Of a DNA stretch of 64,000 bases, positions 1 through 9,210 are shown piece after piece. This DNA comes from Hymenoscyphus infarciens (lineage: Eukaryota > Ascomycota > Leotiomycetes > Helotiales > Helotiaceae). Location: positions 124,001 through 188,000 of the forward strand of contig LLCB01000005.1 in NCBI GenBank assembly GCA_001414345.1, read 5' to 3'. The notes below the pieces were generated by a model. That model saw only the letters and a list, made by a program, of their open reading frames with translations, ran no database searches and was not told the DNA's origin. How positions within the stretch are numbered: the first letter of the stretch is position 1; each line of letters opens with the position of its first letter. A program made the translations under genes and the position numbers.

Positions 1-826
1 GCGGAGGTTGCTCAAGTTGGAGATTTCCAGCCTCATCCCGCAGGAACGATTAGTTGAGGTAAATTAAAGGTTATACCTTATCCCCACATGTCGTCAGCCA
101 TGTAATATTCAGGGGCTGTGATCCCTTAAGCGAAGAGGAAGGCGGAGCTGGTTTCGCATTGCGATAGCCAATCGAAGTCTTGGGTTTTCAATCAGTACCT
201 CGGATTTCGTATATGTGATACAATTCAATTATTGAGCTACTAAAAACTCATCAGGAAATCAGTACGTGATCTCTGCAAGTGCTTATCATTTGTTGATGTA
301 CAGGATTGAGCTACCTGTTCGACTCGTTTCAAGTAGTCCTATTGTATTGCTTACACGTGAAATCAGTTGAAGACTAAGGATTAAAATAGAATTTTCCTTG
401 GCTTGTACTATACGCCGCAGAGTGGGCAGGGCAGCTGCTCGTGCAAATCGATTGTTGCTGTCTACAGGATTTCTCATTGCAAAATTGAGATGTTCGTTTG
501 TGAGGAAAATCGGTGTCCTGTCCGAGTAGGATTGTGCGAGATGAAGCCTCACAGCACCATGGCGTATTCTCAGAATTCTGCGTTATGGAGAAATCGGGAA
601 TATTGACGTGAAGTCCCTCATTTATAAGAAGACAAAGATACCTCTCTAAATACTTCTTTTCCATCAACAACCAACACTACACACATCGCCTTCCTATTCC
701 ATTCTTATCTCTTTCCTATTTTCTTTTTATCAACAACCGCAACAATCGCTAAAGACACCTCTTCAGTCAACCGTCAACATTTCTCAATCTTCTTAAGCTT
801 TTCTCCAAAACAGTAACTTCATCAAA
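1..826. other. Intergenic, upstream of secreted RNase gene
   Basis: No convincing gene is seen. The open frames here are short, lack homology I recognise and overlap each other in several frames. A TATAAG motif at 623-628 and a pyrimidine-rich tract at about 690-770 lie upstream of the gene starting at 827 and are plausible promoter and 5' leader sequence. Confidence 0.6.
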
Positions 827-1435
827 ATGCAATTCAACACTGCCGTCATCATTGCCTTCTTGGCCGCGTATGCAGTAGGTCTCCCGGAAAATGATCGAAT
901 ATATACAGAGTAAACTGAAAATCCGCAGACTGCAGCACCAGCTCCAGCACCAGCACCGGCACCAAAGGCATATCATTGCGCAAGCACTCTCGGAAAATTC
1001 AGCATTCAGCAAACCTGGGCACAAGCGGCAATTGCAAACGGAGGAGCCCTCGATGCAGCTGGGAAGGGTGGATCCACCGGGTAAATAAAATACTCTCCTC
1101 TTATTCTTTCACATCAACAGAACAGCAAAATGACTTTCTTTCCCAGATTCCCACACCCCTTCTATGGAGGACAAGGTGACGGACCAAGCAAAGGCACCCA
1201 ACTCAAGTTTATTGGCGCAGACCCAAGATGCAACCAAAAGAACCCCGAGTTATTGGAGTACCCAGTCGCAAAAGATGGCAAGAAAATCGACAAAAATGGC
1301 CCCAGAGATACTACCACTCCTGCTCGAGTTGTTTATCTCAAAGATGGAAAGACCCTTTGCGGTGTTATGACCCACGTCGGAGAGGACCCAAAGACTCACA
1401 AGGGTAAGGGAGACTTCAGAGTTTGCGACTTGTAG
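827..1435 (+). CDS. Secreted guanyl-specific ribonuclease, RNase T1/F1-like
   Basis: Three exons (827-874, 929-1080, 1147-1435) separated by GT-AG introns of 54 and 66 bp give 162 residues. The first 16-18 residues form a hydrophobic signal peptide. An Ala-Pro repeat linker follows at about 18-28, then a domain with four cysteines (33, 95, 138, 160). The domain keeps the catalytic set of the RNase N1/T1 family: His70 in FPH, Glu104 in LEYP, Arg127 in ARVV and His143 in MTHVG. The tyrosine of the usual YPH is Phe68 here. The family cleaves RNA after guanosine, so an extracellular RNase is expected. A role as a host-directed effector is possible but only inference. It is shorter than, and not organised like, the ribotoxins. 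The start is the first ATG that gives a signal peptide. Confidence 0.85.
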
Positions 1436-1888
1436 ATGGGACTGGAACCGCTTGACTTGATACTCTCTTTTCTGTTTTTCTTGTGCATTTCTTCAGCTGC
1501 GACGGCTCTGTTATCGGAGCGATATTTCCTTTTTGTTTGTTCTGATTTCCTTGGGCTGCATAAAGGGGCAAAATTGTAAATGGGTTGAAGATTGGAGTGA
1601 TGACTTTCCTTTTCATTTTTCTTATGCATTTATTCGGCTGCATTGGGTGGATCATTTCGGTGGGGCGCGTTTCGGTTTTGGTGAGAAATTTTTAACATTC
1701 CTTCATATTGAATAACAAATCACATCGGATATACTACTTCAAGATCATAGGCCATGTGAGAATTATTTTTACAACTCATAAACAAACATTTTAACCATGC
1801 GCCCCCCGTTTTGAGTTCTCTCGCTTCTTGATGCATCCCATTTACCCGAGAAATCTTCCCACTTTCGCTCCAATGTATGCAAATGCAT
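1436..1888. other. Intergenic between convergent genes
   Basis: This is the shared 3' region of the RNase gene (+) and the small secreted protein (-). Nothing else is recognisable in it. Confidence 0.5.
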
Positions 1889-2455
1889 CTAAACTTGCTC
1901 GGTCTGAGTAATGAGAAAGGGTTTCGTACTAAGGCTCCAGTTGCACACCCCAGAACCGCCACACGTTCCACTCAAATTATCACCAACTTTAAAATGTCCC
2001 TCTCCAGTGAAAGTTCTGGTATAAACCTCATTCAAGACGGTAACATTATCCACCAACTTGAATTCCAAGCCAAAATTCGTGGTTCCTGCAGTTCCATCCT
2101 CTCCATCACCAGCCAGTAATTTCATGGTCCAGTATCCGTAATCAATTGGAGTGCATGGAATTTCAACTCCGATGGGTATATCACTTCCGGGCAACCATTG
2201 CGCGCTGCAGTTTGCAGTGCTAGGAGGGAAAACTGCTGTGCCCGTAGGTGTTTTTGTAATGTCCAGGGTGTTTGGGTCTACAATTGTAGTGTTGAGAGTG
2301 GAGTGAAGGTCGTTTCCTGGACGACCGGATGAGGAGTGAGTGTAGAGAGTTGTGATTTGCCATAGTTGAAGGTCATCGCGAGCAATTTTATTATCGATGA
2401 CAGGGGATGCAGACACAGTGACTACGAGGAGAGCGAGGACGGCTGAAGAGAGCAT
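1889..2455 (-). CDS. Small secreted protein, four cysteines
   Basis: A single exon of 188 residues. The N-terminus (MLSSAVLALLVVTVSA) is a clear signal peptide. The mature part has four cysteines, one in each of ANC and IPC and a CGGSGVC pair near the C-terminus, which suggests two disulfides. It has several Asn-X-Ser/Thr sites (NTT, NCS, NVT, NLS, NWS). The beta-rich look with an early WQI motif and an SGRPG loop resembles small secreted AA1-like fungal proteins, but I cannot assign a family firmly. Function unknown; an extracellular or apoplastic role is inferred. A TATATA motif lies about 100 bp upstream of its ATG. Confidence 0.75.
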   Translation of the reverse strand: MLSSAVLALLVVTVSASPVIDNKIARDDLQLWQITTLYTHSSSGRPGNDLHSTLNTTIVDPNTLDITKTPTGTAVFPPSTANCSAQWLPGSDIPIGVEIPCTPIDYGYWTMKLLAGDGEDGTAGTTNFGLEFKLVDNVTVLNEVYTRTFTGEGHFKVGDNLSGTCGGSGVCNWSLSTKPFLITQTEQV

Positions 2456-4182
2456 TTTGAAGGAACAATTAATTATTTTGAGGTTGGAATAAGATCAACG
2501 GATGATGAAAAACGTGAAGGATGTGAGAATAAGGTATTGAAGGGCTCGTGGGGAGTCTATATATGTACGTAACAATTGGGGAAATGGCTGCTACGATCAA
2601 CACACCTCTTTAAGCATACCTCCACCAGGTCTCGGTACTCCAGAACCCCTCAACACGTTGTTGTCATGAATACGAGATATTGACCAATGAGGGGGTAAGT
2701 ACAAGAAACCGGTGGCATTTACGGGGGGCAAATAAGCCTCTTCGGGTACCTATATCTTTATAAGCCCTGCGCATGTCGATCAACTGTGTCGTGTAACTAA
2801 TAACACGAGAAAATGACGAATTGGAACTCGTTTCTCCGTAAACTTTCGAGTACAAATCAGGCAACTGAAATAAAGGAATAATTGAATATCCGATGTACGT
2901 AAGTGGACTGCCAAGTTAAATCACGAGGGGAAAGACCTCCATGGATCAGATGAGGAGGCATGATCAGGTGACTCGTCTCGTGCCGTTCCAGAAAAATGTG
3001 GGAAATACTTGAGATGAAGTTCTGATTTAGGGAAATAATCAATATGTATAAGGTTTTTTTTTTTATAGAAAAGAAATGAAAGTTCTGTTTGTTTCCACTC
3101 AAAACTAATAGCCTAGGTAAGTCTGAAATGGCAGAAACTAGTTTGAAAGGCGGTGACAAGTTTCCACTCTGTCCACAATTCCACACAGACCTTCTCAACT
3201 CAACAGTGACCAGTTGAGGGGTTTGTTTGCTTTGCATCGCCAACTTCCATTGCTCGGCTCCTGGCTTCATTAAGGAACAGGTAGTGCTTTACAAACACTA
3301 CCGCCTTACAGCATGAGGCCAATCGCGACAAAAGTCCACGCAATTCTTTCTCTTCGGTCGTCATGGATTTTCTTAATTTCCTAGGGGACGCTGCCAGCCC
3401 CAATGCGAGGTGGAGTGTTTAACCTGGTGTTTCCAACGTTAACCTTATTGTCCTTCGCGTTTGACTAGGTAGGAGATAGGTATCGATTACGCGAGATTTT
3501 GACGAAGTAGGAAAGAACATCTTGTGTTACCTACTGTCGGGGCAAAACTAGGCAAAACAAATGGCTTGCATGGTGAGACGGGTCGCCTCTTACAGACTGT
3601 TCTCTTAATTCACCGTAAAAAGGATAAATGAGCACTGATTTTACGCTAACCCAAACTCACCTGAATGTATGAAAAAGCTTAAGGAGTTGCGTCTGTCTCT
3701 TTCAAGCCTGTTGTCCTAATTTAGCATCTATTTGTAGTCAAGTCAGTTTCAAAGTTACAAAAGAAAAAGGTTACACAGTACATCATGACTGCTGATAGGT
3801 CTGTTCCCTTAGTGCGAAGCCTTGCGGGCTTTGAGTGACGAGTGATCTACGTGGGGAGAGCTCCCCACACCGTTGGTACCAGCGCACAGCCCAAAAGGTG
3901 AGAAGGGTACCCTTGTTGCTGTGGAAAAACTCCCAGGAACGACATGGAACCTGGAAGCTCTCCAATCGCAACTTGGACGGGCTTAAGCCTCCGCTCTCAA
4001 GAAAGTGCACCAGTGTAGCAGCTTGTACTGGAGAGCAATCCGCGCTCAGAAAATCATATAAGCTGGGGTGGATGATAGACCTTCAGCGAAAATGTTATCA
4101 AGCCCCCATCGGCCGTCGAGCTCCTTGAGGACATGCTCCGTGAACCTTCAAACTTATCAGATATCTTTCCACTTGGCCGAGA
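2456..4182. other. Intergenic, 1.7 kb
   Basis: No gene is supported; open frames are short and lack recognisable motifs. An 18-nt palindrome (8-bp arms GTGGGGAG/CTCCCCAC, 2-bp centre) lies near 3849-3866, and a T8-9 tract near 3055. No other structure was recognised. Confidence 0.5.
2558..2563 (-). promoter_or_regulatory. TATA-like box for the small secreted protein gene
   Basis: TATATA sits about 103-108 bp upstream of the ATG at 2455 on the minus strand, a typical distance for a fungal core promoter plus short leader. Confidence 0.4.
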
Positions 4183-5816
4183 ATGAGACGATACTTCTTG
4201 TTGTTTTTCGCCTTGGTACCAAGTGGTTTGGCTCAGATCAGTCCACTGGCTTCCTTACCACAATGTGCGGTACGATCTACTGAAGTCCGATTCATTCTTT
4301 TTGGTGGAAAAGAAACTGATACCTATATTTTAGCTCACTTGTTTGATAACCTCAGTTCAGGATTCTACTTGCCAGCTTACCAACACGACGTGTGTGTGCA
4401 CAAATGCGCCTCTACTAGCAAAGATAGAAAAATGCGTCCTGACACTCTGCACGATTCGACAGGCACTTGGTAAGTGACTATGAGCTAAGAACGCGGTTGA
4501 ACAACATTCTAACTTCTCACTAGGGACTAAGAACACAACATCGGCCCTTTGTAATGTTCCAGTTCGCGACAGAAGTGGTACTTTCGCAGCTATAGTAAAT
4601 AGCTTAGGAACTGCGAGTGGAATAGCCGTGGGAGTCCGACTTATATCAAAATACCTTGCCGAAAGAGCCTTCTGGTTTGACGATTATGCTATTCTTCTTA
4701 CGCTGGTTTCCGGAATACCATCGTCGGTCCTCTTAGGCCAATATCTACCAAGGAATGGGGTCGGAAAGGACCTTTGGACAGTCCCTTTTCCTAAAATTAC
4801 GACGTTCATACATATTTTTTTCACGGTCGAGCTTCTCTACTTTTTCCAAGTCGCTTGTATGAAACTTTCAATATTATTCTTCTATCTGAAGATCTTTCAA
4901 AATGGCAGGTTCAAGTACCTCATTTGGGCTACTATGATATTCGATGTTGTCTTTGGGTTCATTTTTATATTTGCCGCTCTGTTCCAATGCCAGCCAATTC
5001 AATTTTTCTGGACGAACTGGGACGGAGAGCACAATGGAAAGTGCTTAAATAGTAACGCGATGGCATGGTGAGTTCTTTTTCCCTCTTTCTGGTTGCTTCG
5101 GGGGGGGGGGGGTAAGACGTCTTTTCCACCTTGGACAAGTCACTTCCACCTCTTGTAACCTTGTTTCCTCCACATTTTCCTCAATCAAACATCCAGAGAG
5201 GGCAATACTGACTCCGAGATCATCGACAGGGCCAACGCCGGTATTAGTATTTTTCTCGATCTGTGGATGCTAGGTTTGCCCATGTCTCAAGTCATGAAGT
5301 TGCACCTGCATTGGAAGAAAAAGGTCGGAGTAGCGTTGATGTTTGGAGTTGGTGTGGTGTAAGTCATTGCGACCATTCCCCACAACCCTTTCTTACCCAA
5401 AGACCATGACTAACAAAGCATCCAGAGTCACCATTATTTCGATACTTCGCCTCAAATCACTCGTCAAATTCTCCAACTCCCAGAACCCGACTTGGGATAA
5501 TTTTGAAGTTGGAATGTTTTCGGATATCGAGATCAATGTCGGCATCATTTGTGCTTGTATGCCAGCCTTGCGAATGCTTCTTATTAGGCTCTACCCGCAA
5601 ATGTCCGGATCTTCTGGATCTCACAGCAACCAAAAGCGAAAATATTATCCAAGGGGTATTAGTAAGCCGAAACTCCTCGGCAAGGGAATCATGGATGATG
5701 ATTTGGATAGGATTTTGGACGAGGAAGATGATGGGGTGGAACTGGGAAAGAGAAACTCGGGAGTGCCCTCGAAGGTCGACGAGGAGTCTGGTGGAGGGCT
5801 GAGGGAACACTATTAG
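4183..5816 (+). CDS. CFEM-domain Pth11-like seven-TM receptor
   Basis: Five exons (4183-4269, 4334-4469, 4524-5067, 5230-5358, 5426-5816) join in frame to 428 residues. A signal peptide (1-17) is followed by a CFEM domain with eight cysteines at 28, 32, 42, 49, 51, 63, 68 and 84, starting with the typical LPQCALTC. After a VPVRDRS segment come about seven hydrophobic helices with landmarks of fungal Pth11/rhodopsin-like receptors, such as [24 protein letters not shown] and NPTWDNFEV. The C-terminal tail is cytoplasmic, acidic and charged. Family members sense surface or host cues at the plasma membrane and signal through cAMP/G proteins (Magnaporthe Pth11). The Asp that usually precedes the CxC in haem-binding CFEM proteins is Asn46. 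Intron 3 (162 bp) carries a run of about 14 G. Confidence 0.88.
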
Positions 5817-7209
5817 TTGTTTATTTATGTGATTTTATGTTATTTCCTCAACATATACGAGGCTCCTTTGACTTTAGTTCTGGGGAACCAAACGGTTACC
5901 ATATGTGACAAGACAAGGGAAATCAACCCTCTTCATTTCGGTAAGAGTTCAATTGTCCTAGGAGTTCTGGAAAAATTGAATTGAAATAATATGGTAATTC
6001 AAGACGTCCAGGCAAAAGAAGATCTAATTCTTCACTATCGTTCGATAAATCTTGGTCGTCAATGTGGTTACCCTAACCTTCTCGTTTACTTTTGCTACTT
6101 CAATAAAGGGATTCCCCAATAAAAATAGGAGCGTAGAAAGTCACGAAAGCTGAGATTTTTAGAGCACAAAGAGGGGCAAGTAGTCAAATGGTAAGTTTAT
6201 ACATATAAAATCATTCAAGTTATAAGGAATAGGAAAACTATAATGAACCTGGAAAGGACGGAAAAGGATAATTCCAAGGTTAGTCACCCGACCCTGAACG
6301 TACCAATCATATAACATCTAAATCGGAAAACTTTCAAGTTCAAGGTTCAAAGTTCGGCGGGATTTTTAAGTATAGGATGAAGAGGATTGAAGTTTAAAGG
6401 ACCAATCACCTAGTCATGTTTTTGCAAATCACATGACTGTGTTTTTGTATGGACTTGCTGTGTGCGTGTTGGAATATTATCTTAGAAGCTTTAGAACAAC
6501 GAATTTAAATGCCCCGACTGTTTCTCCGGTATTATTAAAGTGTCCTGCAAAAATAGAACAACGACAGTAACATTTGTTGTCCGTCACGATATGGGCTGGA
6601 GCCCAATTTGAGCTTAGCGAGATATAAAAGAGGGAAGGAGTGGTCAGTTCACGGTTGTGGAATCAATTTTCGTTAATACACCCTGAAGCTCCGGGTCTTA
6701 ATAGAACAAGTAAAAAGAAAGGTTTTCGCTCGGTCGGAAGCTTGTTTTTACTCTGTGTTTTTTTGCGTATGGTGTCCGATAGCATGTCACTTGCTATATG
6801 TGTTCCTGGCAGATTATGAGGATAGAAAGAGTGGTTATTTGCTATTGTCTCGGATTTTCCTGTTTTTTGTACTTTGGAATTTACAAAGGCTTTCTATGGA
6901 ATAGTGGTCTTAGTAATTTGAGCAGATGAAGTTACTAAGACGTACTCTGCGATATGGACATGGCTGACCACTCTTTTCTCTCGCGATAGGCCATTTAAAC
7001 CCCGCATGAAAAGCTGGTTATTTTAGATTTATCGATGAAGTTGAGAAACAGCATTGACAAAAGTTCTATGATAGATTTTAGGTGTAGTTGTACCATGAGA
7101 TTTCATGATGAGGCTGTGTCACCACCTGCACATCACATAGTGGGGCGCAGTCATCCCTTCAGACTCGCCTCCTGAGTAATTTTCCTCCCATAACTATCAA
7201 CTCCTCTTC
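5817..7209. other. Intergenic, 1.4 kb
   Basis: No gene recognised. A TATAAAAG box near 6624 is followed by no supported reading frame before 7210. It could be the old promoter of the broken NLR gene downstream or chance. Confidence 0.45.
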
Positions 7210-8380
7210 ATGGACCCCTTTTCAGCTTTGTCCCTTGCTGACACCATTGTTCAATTCGTTGACTTTGGCACTCGAATATTCTCTGATACTCGTTCTCTCT
7301 ATCAGTCCGCTTCAGGCGCAGTGGAAACAAATATTCAGCTTGAGCTGATTGTGAATGATTTGCGAGCCTTTCTTGGAAAAGTCCGGCGGCGACGCATTCT
7401 CGACACTTCTTCTTCTTCTTCCTTGCCTTATAAAAATGGACCACATAACGGCCGGTTCGAGGAAATATGCACTCATGCCGATAAGCTTGCAGAAGAATTG
7501 ATTTCAACATTGGAGGGTTTAAAGGTTCAAGATGGGAAGCATAGGAAATGGGAGAGCCTGAAGGCAGCAGTGAGGTCTGCGTGGAAACAGGATCAGATAG
7601 AGAATCTGAAAAGACGATTACTCAGTCTCCGAGATATTCTTAATACCGACACCATACTGATGATTTTGTAAGTTTGTGTTATATGTTGCTACATCGTTCC
7701 GCATTGACGGGCTCCTAGAAATACCCTCGACTCGAATGGTCTCGTATCTTCATCCCGATTTGACGCACTTGACAAACAGACCCAACTCGTAATATCGACG
7801 ATGGCCGATGACAAGGAGAAAGTCGATCTCCTTTCATCAAATAGTTCACAAACACGGGTGCAGACCCTTACACTTGTGCAAATGCTTAGTCGACTCCAGT
7901 CAATAAAGCACGAGGAGCATCAATTTACCCGAGAGATGATTGCAAACAAAGAAAAGAGAGTAGAGGAAGAACTTACCGAGACTGTGTCGGAGACAGAAAT
8001 GCTTACAGTAAACGATACAGAAGAGCTCAAGTTACGGAAGTTGGTTCATTTCAACCTCCTCAAAGCTTTACAATTTCCTTCTATGAATAACCGGTACCAA
8101 GACGTGATGGAAGCATTTCCGAACACCCTTGACTGGGCATTCGATCCTCCCAACGCTCTACAACAGCTTTGGAGTAACTTACGTACTTGGATTGAGAACG
8201 AGGACGGTTTATATTGGATCAGCGGAAAAGCTAGTTCGGGCAAGACCACCTTGATGAAACACATTGTTGAAGATAGAAGGACCTAGAGCTACCTAACCCT
8301 CTGGGCAAAAAACGAGCCCTTATGCATCTCTCCATCTTCTACTTCTGGCTCAGCGGTAACATAACTAAAACAATTTCCTG
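7210..8380 (+). pseudogene. Truncated NLR/STAND NTPase (N-domain plus start of NACHT)
   Basis: Exons 7210-7667 and 7719-8286 (51-bp intron) encode 341 residues. The N-terminus (MDPFSALSLADTIVQFVDFG) is typical of the helical N-domain of fungal NACHT-type NLRs. The C-terminus reaches the Walker A loop (GKASSGKTT) and stops 12 residues later at a TAG. The following bases still read like the family: YLTLWA in the original frame, then LMHLSIFYFWLSG in the +1 frame to a stop near 8380. So at least one nonsense change and one frameshift have cut the NTPase, and no repeat sensor domain remains. Intact relatives are usually 900-1500 residues. Fungal NLRs act in heterokaryon incompatibility and immunity. 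The short product could still be made as an N-domain protein, but decay is the simpler reading. Confidence 0.8.
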
Positions 8381-8830
8381 AGACTCGAGACGATTCAGTT
8401 GACCCAATCTTCAAAACTGCTCGACTTTAAAATAAATAATAAAATAATAATAATAAATATAATCTACGAAATAAAGAGCAGAGATCAACGATAAGGACGG
8501 AGAAAGCACTATGGAAAAAATAGAGGCAGGGAAGTACACTAAGAGTCAGTAGAGTGGGGTTTACCTTAGCTCGAGCTTAGGTGTTGGTACCGACTCGCTT
8601 AACTGAAAACCACTCAACTCTGAAAAATCGCCAAAAATTCATTTCACATCTATTTTTAAAGCTGTTGAAGCCAAAAAGAAACCAGTATGCAGGCAACTAA
8701 TATCGAGCGAGTTCCACTTGTTTGTTTAGGGTGGTACTAATTTTTGACGAAAATTCAATAACCACCCCTATCTCAACCAAACTTGAACACTTTTAGACCA
8801 AAACAACACCAAAAAGATTGTTTAAAATTT
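8381..8830. other. AT-rich intergenic
   Basis: Contains an AATAAT-rich run around 8430-8475. No gene or RNA recognised before the tRNA terminator. Confidence 0.45.
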
Positions 8831-8838
8831 AAAAAAAA
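8831..8838 (-). terminator. Pol III terminator of tRNA-Met
   Basis: A run of eight T on the minus strand begins 5 nt past the tRNA 3' end. Confidence 0.8.
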
Positions 8839-8842
8839 GCAT

Positions 8843-8952
8843 TGTCCTCGGTGAGGTTCGAACTCACGACCTTTGGATGGCCAACTTGTGAACAAGTTAA
8901 TCATATAGTGTATATATGAGACCAACGCTCTAACCAACTGAGCCACGAAGAC
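8843..8952 (-). tRNA. tRNA-Met (CAU), elongator, with 36-nt intron
   Basis: On the minus strand the acceptor GTCTTCG pairs with CGAGGAC (one G-U). The D-arm is GCTC/GAGC and the T-arm is GTGAG-TTCGAAC-CTCAC. The anticodon loop reads CTCATAA once a 36-nt intron (8879-8914) is removed at the canonical position after base 37. The mature length is 74 nt before CCA. The acceptor does not match the AGC start of fungal initiator tRNA, so this is the elongator methionine tRNA. The intron length is uncertain by 1-2 nt because of a TATA repeat at the junction. Confidence 0.9.
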
Positions 8953-9210
8953 TTTTCTGCTCGTGGTTATTTTTGTCTTATTTCACTAGACGAACTCTTA
9001 TGACTTCGTGGTGAATCCTTAGGGCCTGAGAATGCCCGGACCAATGGGCGGAAGTGCTGAGCGGGGAGGTGGGGCACTCCGACATTTTCAACTTCCCTTG
9101 CAACATCATCCTATTGAATGACAGCTTGTGAATTTCGTTCATTCTCAAAGACACCTACACCAAAGCTCACACCGCCCAGAAGAAACCTACCCTTCTCAAA
9201 CCACCTCCTC

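Noticed and set aside
827..1435. Ribotoxin assignment for the secreted RNase
   Set aside because: It lacks the long basic loops and length of the alpha-sarcin type domain; spacing of catalytic residues fits RNase T1/F1.
3835..4128. 97-codon frame before the CFEM receptor
   Set aside because: No motif, no signal peptide and both strands are equally open across the region.
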